DNA of 64,000 nucleotides, taken from positions 8,086,001-8,150,000 of the forward strand of contig JARFIW010001104.1 of assembly GCA_036346225.1 (NCBI GenBank), given 5' to 3'. The notes below the pieces were generated by a model, which was not told the origin of the DNA, did no database searches, and was given only the letters and a program-made list of their open reading frames with translations. The stretch comes from Platerodrilus igneus. Lineage: Eukaryota; Arthropoda; Insecta; Coleoptera; Lycidae. The translations under genes and the position numbers were made by a program. Of this stretch, positions 32,217-44,361 are shown piece after piece. Position 1 is the stretch's first letter, and every line of letters begins with the position of its first letter.

Positions 32217-35200
32217 ATGGACCGTGAAGACAAAGAAAGATTTAAAAGAAGCAAGAAAATTAAATTCGCGCAACTAAATCTCGAGAAAGGCAAAGGACGA
32301 CAAATAACTTCGTAAAGTTATTATGCGAAGAAAATATCGACATCGGGCTTATACAGGAACCGCACCTGTATAGCCACAAAATAACAGGTTTTGGGAGGGG
32401 GGTTACCGTCTTAAACGCGAATTGCGAACGAGTGCGCAGCGGTATAATAATAGATAATGGGACATGCGCCGGGATAATATTAAACAATTTGTCCAACGAG
32501 TTTATAACCACCGCGGAAATGAAAACAGGGACAAACACGTTTTACGTGATAAGCGCGTACCTTCCACCAGTCGACTGCCGGCGGGAAAATCCTCAAACCG
32601 AGGACTTAATAAATCACATCGAAAGCATTTTTTGCCAAATTGGAAGGAATAAAAAACTAATAATTGGGGGAGACTTTAATGCTAAGTCACCGTTATGGGG
32701 TAGCCCTATAGAAAACAATAGGGGTTCGCAGGTTGCTGATCTTCTAACGGAATGGGATCTTAGTGCGATAAACACTAATGATTCACCTACGTTTGAGGGG
32801 CATAAAGTCAGCAGTTCTATTGATATTACTGCAGCCTCGCACGAGATGTTAGAAATCATTTGTGATTGGAAATTAAGATCGGACGAGGAAATGTTCTCTG
32901 ACCATAAATTAATAAGATGGGACGTTGAAACCAAAACAAGCGCAGACGACCAACTAATTATATTTCCGCGGTTCTGTAATAAAAAAGCAAATTGGGAGCG
33001 GTTTGAACAAAAATTTAGCAAAAGTATCCTTGCGCTCGAAAACGAGCTATTTAACTGCCGAGAGGCAGACGAAATAGAAACACTTGCGAAAACATTAAAC
33101 GACGCAGTGGTAGACGCATCATCGTACTCCATGCCGCGAAAGAAAACATTTAAAGACAGCGTTTCCTGGTGGACCCGGGAACTAACCACCAAGCGGGCAG
33201 AAACGCGTAACTTAAGGCATCGCTATCAACGCGCCTCGGGAGATATAAGAGAACAACGGAGAATAGAATACAATCAAAGTTACCACGAATATAAGATATT
33301 AATAAAGAAGAAACGCGAACAAATAAATTCAAAGAATTCTGCACGCGAAACTCACAGAAAGAACCTTGGGGAATCGCATACCGCGTAATAAGGGGTAAAC
33401 AACAAAAAATCGCGCTCGGTAACATAAGAAAGACAAATGGCGAATATACGGAAGGTTTTAAAATCACGGCGGAATATTTAATAGAGAAATTCTTCCCTTC
33501 GGATAATCCCGAGGAGAATGAGGGGTCGCACGATTTAGTACGTCGGGAAGCTACAGAGGTGCAAGGAACAGGTGCCGATAAAGCAATCTTAGTTCACGAG
33601 GTCGTCAGGGCTCTTAGGAGGATGAACCCTAAGAAGACACCGGGGCATGACGGAATCACTTCAGACGCATCTTTGAAGGCGTGCCTGTTAGCCCCGTGTG
33701 TCTTTGTCGGGTTGTTTAATCTTTGTCTAGAAAGGAGCGTCTTTCCGCGTTGCTGGAAGGTCCAGAACGTGAAATTCATACCTAAACCTAAAAAAGACGG
33801 ATGCGTCAGACCCAGGTAGCTATCGTCCAATTACCTTGCTACCGGTGCTGAAGAAAGTTTTGGATCGCGTTATGACTACCGGAGTTGAGCACTTAGTGCG
33901 TGACAGTGGCGGTTTTAATAACCGACAGTTCGGTTTTATGGAGGGAAAGTCGACTATCGATGCATTGGAGTTCGTTGTCGGGGAAATTAAACAGGCGAGA
34001 GATGCTAAAGAGTACTGTGTTGTTGTTGTTTTGGACATTTCAGGAGCATTTGATGCTGCCTGGTGGCCATTGATTGTTTGCGAGTTGGAAAATAGGGGTT
34101 GTCCGCGAAACTTGATGTCTTTGGTCAACAGTTATTTCTCGGCGCGATTGGCGCAGGTTGAAATTCCGGGTGAAGTTTTGTCGCGCGAGGTGGAAAGGGG
34201 ATGTCCGCAGGAGTCATGCTCTGGTCCCACATTTCCGAAGTTGTTGTATGAGAGCATCTTTAAGGTCAAGTTGCCCACAGGATGCTCAATCGTTGGGTTT
34301 GCGGATGATACGCTTTTAATTGTCAGATCGCGATTGTTAATGGATATGCGCACAAAACCGAACGAGGCGCTTAATAAACTGCACAAATGGTCGCAGGCGG
34401 TAAAATTAAAATTTAACACGGCGAAATCAGAGGCGCTCTATTTCGGAAAGAAACCGGGGCAGCGACCCCCCTAGGCTAGAGCTAGGAGGGGAGAAAATAC
34501 CGTTTAAGGAAGCAATTACATACCTCGGTGTAAAGATTGACGATAAGTTAAATTGGAAAGCTCACGTGCAGTACGTTAAAAGCAAAGGCAGCTTTATATC
34601 AAACAAAATGATGGCGGCGGCGAAAATAAACTGGGGTTTCAGGGGCGAATCGCTGAGGACGATTTATGCCGACACAATTGGAATGCTGTACACAGCTTCT
34701 GTATGGGTGGAAGGATGTAAAGTCCGGGAGATGCGTCAATTAACGAGCGTGCAACGCATAACAGCGCTCAAGGCGGCGAGGGCATACAGGACCACCTCCA
34801 CGGAGGCGGTCCTGGTGATCAGTAAGACTCTCCCTATCGAATATGTTGTTAGGGAAATTAGAAATAGGAGATTAATAAATATAGGGAAAAGGCGCGAAAT
34901 TGTCGAAGATATTAATCTTGGTAATAGGGAGGTAGAGAGGAAGATCGTTGTATCAGAGTTAGGACACCCGGTCGATATTAGAGGAATCGAGTTTGTCGAA
35001 GGTGATGGGGACGCGACGGGTATCAGAATTTACACGGACGGTTCACGTATGGATGACGGACAAGCAGGCGCAGCGTTTGTCGTGTTTAAGCAAGAAAGGA
35101 AGGTGTTTCCGTTTCAAACCAAACTCGTGAACTGGAGCACTATTTTCCAATGCGAATTGGTAGTTATACGAGATGCTATCGATTATGTAATAAACCATAC

Positions 35201-35810
35201 GGGCAGAGACGAATATTATATAATCAGTGCTAGTAAATCGGCGCTGACGGCTTATCAAACATGAACACCTCGACAGACCTCCAAGCAGACTTCTGGTGGA
35301 TAGCGCATACGGCGCCCGAGTTTCGGCAATTAAAGTTCTGTTGGGTTAGGTCGCACGATGGTAACGTAGGAAACGATAGGGCTGATGAATTAGCTAAAGA
35401 GACCGCGACGGGCGACTTTCGGATATCTCATTCGTCAATACCGAGGTCTATAATTAAAAGAAAACTGCGCGAAAAATCAATCCGACAATGGGAAGAGAGG
35501 TGGAAACGCTGCCACGGGCAGGTTGACCAACAAATTCATACTGAGCATAGAAGCTAAAGGTAAGATCGAAGTGAAACTCGATCATAAAATGGTGCAACTG
35601 ATAACAGGGCACGACGCCCTGAAAGCGTATTTACAAAGGTTCGGTTTAACCGACAACGACCGCTGGGAATGCAGTGAGGGCGCAAAAAGCGCAGAGCACG
35701 TGCTCTTCGACTGCCCATTCGAGGTGGCAAATCGAGGGTTAGCTGATATGAAATTAGCTATCGCAGGACTAGCATGGCCAAAAAGCTGAGAGGAAGTCAG
35801 GGAAGTGGCT
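32217..35810 (+). pseudogene. R1/LOA ORF2: endonuclease, RT, RNase H, broken
   Basis: In order: start MDREDKERFK (32217), endonuclease (QEPHLYSHK, IIGGDFNAKSPLWGS, 32432-33388), RT (33559-34474: NPKKTPGHDGI, RQFGFMEGKST, catalytic GFADDTLLIV), thumb and RNase H first half (34566-35264: IYTDGSRMDDG), RNase H second half (35261-35557: WVRSHDGNVGNDRADELAKE), and the terminal Cys/His motif (CSEGAKSAEHVLFDC, 35523-35789). Frameshifts lie near 32310, 33375, 33818, 34470, 35262 and 35540. The catalytic residues of RT and RNase H are still readable, so decay is moderate. Confidence 0.85.
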
Positions 35811-36032
35811 AACCAGAAGGCGTTGTGGACAGTCTTCAAAGAGTTTTTGGGAAGGGTCTCGAGATTAGACGGTGATAACCGCGTGTAAATCGGAGGGGGT
35901 AGAGGAGGATTGAAAATTTTTGATTTTGACTTGGCATGAGAAACGGACATGAGCATGATATAACCAAAACCTGTATAAAAAATTTAAAAAAGAAAATAAA
36001 AAAATAAAATAAAAAAAAAGAAAAGCAAAAGG

Positions 36033-36186
36033 GCCCCTATGGGATCACCACTCTCGCCCATAATAGCTCAAATAGTCATGGACAACCTTCTAGAAAATGT
36101 AATCCCACAACTACTATTCCAAATGATCTTTATAGTAAAATACGTAGATGACATAATTTGTTCAATTCCCCCAGATAAAATTCATG
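36033..36186 (+). pseudogene. Penelope-like element RT fragment
   Basis: About 50 codons carry MGSPLSPIIAQIVMD, then IVKYVDDIICSIPPD. The GSPLSPI...VMD and KYVDD motifs are those of Penelope-like reverse transcriptases, a class distinct from LINEs. The fragment begins right after the A-rich tail of the LINE and stops at about 36186. Nothing more of the element is recognised. Confidence 0.75.
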
Positions 36187-36905
36187 TTTTGTGCTTAATG
36201 GCGCTAGCCATCATAATGCTTATGCGAGTGCAACTGATAATTTGTGCGATGCTTTTGCTAATTTATGCACTGTTGCATGCTTTTGCTTATTTAGATATTT
36301 ATTAATTTATTTATATATTTATTTTATGTTTATTTATATATTTACGTTATATTCATACTTATTTTATATTTATATTTTTGCCTGTATTTTTGTTCTGTGG
36401 CTTGATTTTTATTTGCTAGACGTTTTGCCGCCAATTTTTGGTGGCAGTATATATAGGAAAGAAGATTGCACTTATAATATGTCAGTTAGGGAATGATAGG
36501 GAACGCTAGAGACAAATTTAGGATGAAATTTAAATAAATACTTAGACCATGGAGGACAGATTTGTAAGTATATAGAACAGGCAAAATAGCTGGATTCACT
36601 ATTAAACATTTAGTGAATGCTTAGAAAATTTGAATCCATTTTTAATATTAGCTAGCTAGATTTGGATAGTTTTAATACGACCCTTCAGTTCGAACCGGTA
36701 AACAGAGCTGGCAGCTGCTATCCGGTATTACGGATCCCTCCCCATTTATTTTTGCTTGTGTCTTGTGGATCGGGCTAACTCAAGAATCAACGCTAAGGAT
36801 ACCATTCTTTAAACCCTATTTTTAGTTTCAGTTTGTTAGATTTTTATTTAGTATTGATTAACCTGAAGTTAGATTAAATTTGAAGCACGTTTACTTTTCG
36901 CGTTT
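36187..36905. other. AT-rich stretch, no gene recognised
   Basis: It includes a very AT-rich run (about 36298-36390, repeats of tttatatattta type). The remainder may be non-coding Penelope or SINE-internal insert sequence; no boundary is visible. Confidence 0.4.
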
Positions 36906-36980
36906 AAACCCAATGTAGTACCTTCAGGGGGAGCATTGGGGACGTGGTCGCAAGCATAGCGGCCCTTTTTTACATTATAA
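36906..36980 (+). mobile_element. SINE 3' end, copy 3
   Basis: The stretch cccaatgtagtaccttcagg, gggagcattgg matches the 3' part of the SINE. It carries a short extra segment before ttataa and the tgtatataggctgt repeat. The 5' part is missing, presumably replaced by the LINE/Penelope insert. Confidence 0.65.
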
Positions 36981-36994
36981 TGTATATAGGCTGT

Positions 36995-37824
36995 TGGGAG
37001 AATTGCAGGGAACTGGGTAGACTAGCTTAAAACACAAATAAGCCTAGGTACAAGTCTAACCAGTTTCAAGACGTAACACCCAATGACGAAAAAATAGGTG
37101 CTCTAAAATCTGAAGATTATTATAAACAACTACAGCTGTTGGTTGTGAAATATTTTCCACTAATGTTGATTGTGCGAAAGGATAAATTGGAAATACTGTT
37201 AATTCGACAAAGGTTCAAGTGCTGGGGAAACTTGACAGCCAAAGGCTGCTTACTCCCCTTCATATACCACTGAATATCATGGAAATAGGGTATAAACTGT
37301 AAAACAATAAAACGTGACCGAACTGCATCAAACAAGAAAGAACAGCAGCTATGTTCAAAGACAATGAACATAGATACAAGAAGAAAACTGTTCAAAGCAT
37401 AGTGTGGAGCACAGCACAGTACATCTATGAAATAGAGGCAGTAGCAAAAGCAGACAGAAAGAGATAGAAGCCTTCTGGAATGTTATGTTTTAGATGTATG
37501 AAGATGGTAGCATGGAAAGATAAAATTAATAACAAATTGCTTGTAGAAATAGTAGAAGAACAAAGATATCTGTGGAAAACAAAAAAATAGGAAAAATAGA
37601 AAAACAAGATAAGTTCTAAGGCATTTCTGGGCAATAGTACGGGATACATTACAAGCAGAGATAGGAAAAGATAGGTAGAAGTAGACCGAAATCAGACTTT
37701 CGCACACAGATAGGGATAGATGCAGACTGAGCAAATTTTAGCAAAATGTGTAGATTGTTCAGACTAGGAAACAATGAGGGTACGCGTCCAACCAGTTCTA
37801 GGACTGAAGACCTAATGATGATGA
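36995..37824 (+). repeat. RTE-D composite 3' end
   Basis: The short RT relic (tgggagaattgcagggaact) is followed by the second tail beginning cccaatgacgaaaaaatagg (about 37078) and the decayed RT C-terminus (about 37310-37800) that ends gttctaggactgaagaccta, atgatgatga. This is the same order as in RTE-A and RTE-B. Confidence 0.8.
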
Positions 37825-37842
37825 CAAGTTCAACTTTGACGT

Positions 37843-39896
37843 TGTAACGTATTTTTTTTCGTAGTTACACTTCGTCCATTAATATAAAATAAAACAGCAA
37901 TAATATAAAAATATAATTTGTAAATTTCCGTACAATAAAAATAATACATAAAATTTATAATAGCATATAGACTCCTTTATCTTTGAGGTCTAAGATTCGT
38001 TACTAAGGTTCGTCGAGTTGTCAATTTGATCACTTTGCTATCAACGTTTGAAGGGACAAGCTGCGGTAGGCGGCGTAGTAAAGTCAAGATGGTCGTGTTT
38101 AAGCACGTGGCCTGTAACACGGTCCGAAAAAGAATTTAGAATTGATTGAATCTTCGTGTCTGGAGGTTGTTCCGAGCGGCTTTAGCGTGATGGTATTCGT
38201 TTATATGTTCCACCTAGAGCAGTTCAGTTGATCCCTGCAGGCCTAAGGAGATGGAAGCTTCCCCTCATCATTAAAACAGTTGGTATAAATTATTTAAATA
38301 AATTTTATTAATATTTTCCTCTTAGTGCAATATCATATAACCATATTATATGAGAATATCCTATAGAATATCATATACAAGATCATATAATGCAATATCA
38401 TATAACAATATCGTATAAGTAATATCAAAGAATTAATTTCAAGAAAATTTAGTTTGGGATTTGGAATACTAAATTTTATACGATGTAAAATCAAGGAGAA
38501 ATTAGTTTCGTTAAATACTGTTTTATTCAGAAGAGTTCTCAAAGTCCCAGCAATAATTTCGTACGTATTCACGTGGCTTCTATTTGTGCATCACAGAATG
38601 CAGATGTTAATGAAATCTCCGACAGCTGAGGTTATAGTCCGATTTCTTTTGTTCGCAGCAGTATTTCCACACGTGAGTGTTTTTAGCATTTAATCACTTT
38701 CATTATTATTTAAATTGCAATAAGAAAATATAAGATTGAACTTTAGTCACATAAAAATCGTTTAAGGAAAGAAAGAATTACGTAATAAATTCATTTCTTG
38801 TCAGAATGATTGCACATACAGATAACGTTAACTAAGCTAAAACGTTGTTAGTGACTTATAATGTCAAATAAAAAAAAATATTTAGCTGTCCAATTTAGAC
38901 CTCACATGTCATGTTATGCTAATTTAAAATATGTTTAATAATTTTGAGGTCATGTACTTTGATTTTTAATCAACATGAGGAATTCTTTTAATACCTATTA
39001 AGTAAAAGTAACTTTAGGTTGATACATGCTATTTTATCTGAACTTAGGTAATTAAATTTGATTGTTAAAGTCAACGTAGTACTACTATGACTTAAAGAAT
39101 ATGTAATATGAATAATTAAGAGAACTCAAACTTTACATAAAATTTATTAAGAAAGATTCATTTAGAGATCTTTATGTTATTGAATACAAATTCTTATTAT
39201 ATTTCTGTTCTATAAAAAAATTATTAGTTGAAAATATTATAGTAAAACGAATCAAGGAATTTAATCAAATAGAATCTATTTTTTATGACTCTTTTATTAT
39301 TTAAAATACAAGTAAAATTTACAAGTCATTCCTGATCAGAAATTGTGTGTAATGATAACAAATACCCTGGGTGTATATTTTTGAAACTTAAATTCTATTA
39401 TTTTATTTTTGGTAAATATTTTTGAGGACACAAACGGTGTCCATGTTGTGCATTTGTTTGTTCGCAGGTCAAGTCGAGACATCTGTATGACATCTGGTGT
39501 TTGAGATTTTGGTAAGTGTTTTAAAAGAGTGAAAATCAAGTTTTATGGCTATATTAGTGGTGTTGATATAAGGATTCCGCATTCCCCTAATACAAGCACA
39601 GTTAATTTTTGTAGGTTGTTGTATTGAAAAATACGGTGGCGCTCATTATTTATATTTTTGGTCATTTGACAACCCATGACCCCAGCTCATGATCTACCCA
39701 GAGCTAACACTCCACTAGCCGTTTATGTCTAAAGAGTTTTTCTTTTCCTCAAGCCGTTTTCCATCCAACTTTACCTTGGGCTTTAATTGTTAATAAGAAA
39801 TTCTCGACCTTGTGATATCAGGTAAGGGTTTAGGAAATATAAAGGTGCAATTTGTTATCTGCTAATCACGAAGGTAAAAATAAATTTTTGTTTTCA
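37843..39896 (+). mobile_element. Solo LTR related to Gypsy-1, inverted relative to it
   Basis: It begins tgtaacgtattttttttc and ends with ca, with a perfect 4-bp TSD, acgt (37839-37842, 39897-39900). Long stretches align to the reverse complement of the Gypsy-1 LTR: gttacactt near the start, aaagtcaagatgg, aaaaaatacggtggcgc-like, agctcatgatctacccagag and ctcgaccttgtgatatcag. It is more diverged than the Gypsy-1 LTR pair, so it is an older insertion. No internal region remains, as after LTR-LTR recombination. Confidence 0.85.
38329..38429. repeat. Short AT repeat inside the solo LTR
   Basis: Irregular repeats of atatcatata, many self-complementary, over about 100 bases. The Gypsy-1 LTRs lack this expansion. 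Confidence 0.6.
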
Positions 39897-39900
39897 ACGT

Positions 39901-41029
39901 TTCAGTTTAAACTCGTATTTAAATTATCCGTTAAAACTGAACTATCTATAATAGTATCTTTTAATTTGAACGGTAACGGAATCTAACTGCTAAAACGCCT
40001 CTTCCACTTATATTTTATAGATCTGTACATAAAATAAAACATATACTTTTCGCATAAATATTTTAATTATAAAACATCACCGCACCGCGCCATATAGGTT
40101 TTGAATTTCATTTTTATTTGTTTTAACTTTGCATAGAATTATTAGAATTACGATTAGATAATAAGTTTGGTTAATAAGTATTATGGAAGAGAAAAGTATT
40201 TGTGAAGAGTGTAAAGGTAAATATTTATACGTGACCTAGAACAGCTAAAAATAATTATGTTCCCAGACGTATGTCGACTGAGAACCTATTCGATTACAAT
40301 TTACCTCCGGTACCTTAAGTAATTGTTACTCTTCAACTTGTAAGAGTATGCAACCAACCATACTTCTAACTAACTGACCAATAAGCACGCAGCATACAAA
40401 CCAATACCATGCCCGCTTAAAACGTCCCTCAACTAATAAAGGACTCGTTCGATACCCCTGTAAATACAAATAGAACCACCCGAATGCGCAATACAAACAA
40501 ACCTCGGTCCAAATGCTAGAGCAATCACTTCTTCTCGTTCGCTCTAAAATAGTCACAAACTTCTTGGAAGAAACTCAAAAATAGCGCAAGACAAAAGTTA
40601 CCAATATGGGCTTTCCTTCAGATTATCTCATTATGACCACCAAATCTAATGGGATAAAAGGAAGTGAACTCTCGTAACTCTACGGACAGAATCCCGCCAT
40701 AACTTGGACCGATTCACCTCAGAGACCTTCACTGCGTCAGGACCGTCTTCTAGAGCACGTGACGTCAACAAAGACTGCAAAATTGAGAGCATTCTGCCAT
40801 CAAACCGCTCTAATTTTTAGCAACCAAGAACACCTCCGTACGCCAGCGTCTTCGCCTACCAGCCTCTAGGTACCCAAGCATAGAAATGCTATGCACTCAC
40901 CGGCACGAAGTGTCGCATTGCATTCAGCATAAACGATGGACATCATTACCTACACGACACCAGATGATCCAGGTCTTCGCCGTGAAGCGGCAGCAATCAA
41001 TTGTTTAACTTAGGCCGCTTTACAAACTA
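39901..41029. other. No gene recognised
   Basis: 39901-40180 is AT-rich flank of the solo LTR. 40200-41029 is less AT-rich and C-richer on the + strand, which suggests an old element of unknown type. No frame longer than 76 codons and no family motif were found. Confidence 0.4.
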
Positions 41030-41033
41030 AAGT

Positions 41034-41285
41034 TGCTACGTACCTAGACGTAGCCAAAAGAAAAGTAAATACCAGGCTAACTATCAAACGCGGAGAGTGG
41101 GGGGATTCACCTAAATACCAAAAAAAACAAAAAAAACACATCGCCCACGATTATCTATTAACACATAAAAATAAATAAAGGATTCTGCACAAATAAGCAA
41201 AAAAAAAATAAATTAAGTGTTATTATTTTACAGCAAACAATTATATTGTACCGACAATTTAGGAATTTAAATACGGAGTAGGAAA
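41034..41285 (-). repeat. Gypsy-2A left LTR, truncated
   Basis: It aligns with the first 250 bases of the LTR at 49739 (gagagtggggggattc, cgcccacgattatctattaa, attatattgtac.gacaattt) and then departs into purine-rich sequence. Confidence 0.75.
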
Positions 41286-41307
41286 ACAAAAGTAATGGGA
41301 GTGACAG

Positions 41308-43137
41308 TGTAATTAAAATAAAATTTTTGCAAATTTATCCTGGTGACTATCAGCTATATACTAAAGCTCTCTATTTTAATCTGATATCACTAGGTCGAGT
41401 ATTTCTTCTTTAAACTCCAAGCCCAGGGTAATGTCGGATGGAAAACGGCTATAGACAAAGAAAACTCTTAAGGGTTAAACGGCTAGTAGAGTGTTAGCTC
41501 TGGGTAGATCATGAGCATGGGTCATGGGTGGATAACTGACCAAAAATAGTTTTAATAGGCGCCACCGTATTTTTTAATACAAGTGCCAACAAAATTTAAC
41601 TGTGTTTGTATAAGGAAATGCGGAAACCTTATGTTAACACCACTATCTTAGCCATAAAATTTGAATTTCACTCTTTATCACACACTTACCAAAACATCAA
41701 CCACCAGTTGTTAAACAGTTGTCTCAGCTGTACCTGTGAACAAACAAAACACCACATGGACACCATTTGTGTCCTTAAAAGCATATGCCCAAAAATATAA
41801 TAAGAGAATTTAAACATCTATGAAATACTAAAGGCATTTATTTTCTTCTCTCTATCTGTTTTTCTTAAGGAGGATTTGCTCTAGTTTACTTTTCATATTT
41901 TAAATATTGAATAATAAAACGACTTTATGAAAACAAAAGGAATTCTATTCATATGGAAATCTGACTATATACATGCGACTGCAAAACATATGTTTACTAT
42001 CTTGTCATTAATTTTATAAAAAAGAATTTTGTATAATTTAACCTTCAGAATAAATACGTATAAATTAATCGTTTCTATAAAATTTAGTTTAAGCAAATAT
42101 GTCATAATTTATTAGTTCCTAACACAGGATTTTATTTTTACTATAATCATAGAAGCGCTTCCTTGACCATTCACAAAAAAATTCGATCGTCAGGACAATA
42201 ACGACCTTAAAATGTAACTACTCAATTTTAACGGTAATCTACTAAAAGGATATACGTGAATTTCAGTATCAATAAAAGACTTTTACATGACGTGCATGTT
42301 TTCAATTAAACAAAATATAAAATTAAACCAAGACTGCGTCTGGCGTTTAGATTCTGAATATCTCAACACATTGTGTGCTTGTACAAGTGACTGACAACCT
42401 AGATATTTATACGTTGTTTTACAAACTTTAAGAAAGTACTTTATATTTTCTGTTACTCTAATAATTAACGTAGAAAATTTCATAATAATTTACTATAGCT
42501 TCAAACACTCACGTGTAGACAAAAGAACTGCAGGTGGAAAATCACGACCTCAGCTGTTGTATTTATTTCATCGTATTAGTCATCAGTTAGATTGAAGTGT
42601 CAAGGTTCTTTGTAACATCAACCATTTCCATACTGCGTAGTTAGATAAAAGGACGAAACCATAGCTGTTTACCATTAATTACTGTGACGGAAAATTATTA
42701 TAATTTACATTGAAAACCGTTGCTGTAAACCTGTCCATATGATATTGCACTAAAGTGAGTAAGTGTTAGTCTAATATATTTTATTATTCTATACCAACTG
42801 TATTAAAATGATGTATATTATCAATCCATTTTCTCAGCTCAAGTTTTCTTCTTCACTCGATTAGATGCCTCGTGTTTCTGACGGGTCATCATCTTGACTT
42901 TATCTCTCGTCTACAAAAGCGGCTTCACTCTAGGACGTTGGAGACCAAAGTGCCGGTTATCAACTTGACAGCGCTTGGTAACAAGCTTTAGAATATATAT
43001 CTTCTAGAATCCATGTGTTATTATGAACATTATACTTTAATTTTATTGGCTGAATATTTACGAATTAAATACTTTAAAATTTATTTGTTTTATTATTAAT
43101 TTATTAGGCTAGGTGTAACTAGAAAAAATACGTTACA
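41308..43137 (-). repeat. Gypsy-1 3' LTR (left)
   Basis: 1830 bases, starting tgtaattaaaataaaa and ending aaaatacgttaca. It holds a 54-base segment around 42755-42808 (ctaaagtgagtaagtg...) absent from the right LTR. Confidence 0.9.
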
Positions 43138-43140
43138 CAG

Positions 43141-43149
43141 CCTCTTCCC
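43141..43149 (-). other. Polypurine tract of Gypsy-1
   Basis: The minus strand reads gggaagagg immediately before the 3' LTR, the expected site for plus-strand priming. Confidence 0.6.
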
Positions 43150-44270
43150 AAGAGAAAAATTCGAGGTATGGGAGAATTTTTCTAAAAAATTTTGCAACTG
43201 AAACTTCAAACGTACTCTTCTTAACTGTACCAACCTCTTACACCTCACAACAAGACGACACAAATATTAACTATACTTAATGATGAATTTAACAAAAAAA
43301 TATCAGGATCATTTGCTAATTGATACGGGGGGTATTAATGCATGGGATTGAGTGATTAGTAACTGCGCGTACTACACGCCTATAAAGGGACAAATCCGGG
43401 AAGTCATAGCCAGTATATACGTCAATCGGTTAAGTATATTTAGGGTATCTAACACTCAGTGGATGCATGTCATCTATAGTTACAAACGCAACAACCATAT
43501 CAAAAAATTTTTTTTTTTTTTTAAAATGAAAAATATTTTACTACAAATCAGAACTGTAATAAACAAAATGGATTGGACATTATAATCACTACTAAACAAA
43601 AATCTGTACAACGAATATTTTTCTCTAATTTAATATATCTATCTTAAAGATTTATGTGCATAAAATTGATGAATTTAGTAAGTACCAAAAGCTGTTAGAT
43701 ACAAAGTCTATTCACGAAACGAATCTCTAACACTCGAGAAACAGACAAAGTATTAACAATACATATTCATCAACAAGACACTTTTAGTCTTTGAGTGAGC
43801 ATCTCACAATATTTTCTGTAAGATCTCTATTCTACATACTCAACTATCTCTCTCAAAATTATATAACCTCAATGACTCATCACTAAAGAACTCTAAAACC
43901 ACTAACGAATCATACATTGAGCCTATTGGGTGACCACCACCAACTACTCACAAAAACTCTTCATGAACTATCCTAGCTTATGTACACTCTCAATAAGAAT
44001 AAGCACATTAGGCCTAGTCTCAAACTATTAAACCAAAACTCAAGCATTCCTTTAATGCTTAACATTCTATCACACTCTAACTATATGACTACATACTCAA
44101 TACTCTACTAAACCCCCTCTATACTCTCTATCATATATCCCATTACTGAATAAGTATTACTTCACTGAATACATATCCATCTCTATATACCTGCAACATC
44201 TCTATGCATATGCTGCATTCTCAAACACCTCAAAAAATATCATCATTCAAAATCCATAAACATATCCTTG

Positions 44271-44361
44271 TCGTCATCAAAATTATCATTTAACACTTCT
44301 TTATCGTCATCAAAATTTTCATTTAACACTCCTTTATCGTCATCAAAATTTTCATTTAACA
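44271..44361 (-). repeat. 33-bp tandem repeat, three copies, acidic 11-residue unit on minus strand
   Basis: Units start tcgtcatcaaaatt at 44271, 44304 and 44337, exactly 33 bases apart. On the minus strand they read as DDDKGVLNENF-type repeats in an open frame that ends shortly after in DMFMDFE and a stop. A length divisible by three and coherent reading suggest a former coding sequence. No upstream start in frame is present. Confidence 0.65.

Larger units (their letters stand above)
31722..36032 (+). mobile_element. R1/LOA-type LINE, 5'-truncated
   Basis: A non-LTR retrotransposon with gag-like ORF1 remnant, endonuclease, reverse transcriptase, RNase H and a C-terminal Cys/His motif, followed by an A-rich tail (about 35973-36030). 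RNase H plus the endonuclease type suggests the LOA side of the R1/LOA group. It starts inside ORF1, right after a tgtatataggctgt repeat. GC content is visibly higher than in the surroundings. Confidence 0.85.
31079..36994 (+). repeat. Four copies of the 14-bp repeat tgtatataggctgt
   Basis: Identical copies lie at 31079-31092, 31392-31405, 31708-31721 and 36981-36994. The first and last join the two halves of RTE-D and therefore act as its insertion TSD. The inner two separate SINE 1, SINE 2 and the LINE. The motif itself derives from the RTE sequence (compare taggctgtgagaattt at 10727). Confidence 0.85.
28718..37824 (+). mobile_element. RTE-D: 5'-truncated RTE split by a 5.9-kb insertion cluster
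   Basis: A perfect 10-bp TSD, caagttcaac, lies at 28708-28717 and 37825-37834. The element begins inside the endonuclease and runs through RT and first tail to 31092, then resumes at 36995 with the short RT relic, second tail and decayed RT C-terminus. It ends cctaatgatgatga at 37824. The intervening 31093-36980 is made of SINEs, an R1/LOA-type LINE and a Penelope fragment. The junction of the two RTE parts corresponds to the uninterrupted sequence around 5340 in RTE-B. Confidence 0.88.

Noticed and set aside
40183..40218. ATG with MEEKSICEECK then gtaaat as an exon
   Set aside because: The frame stops soon without the splice, there is no supporting upstream structure, and chance matches of this length are common.
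44271..44361. CRISPR array
   Set aside because: Repeats are directly adjacent without spacers, in a eukaryotic retroelement.
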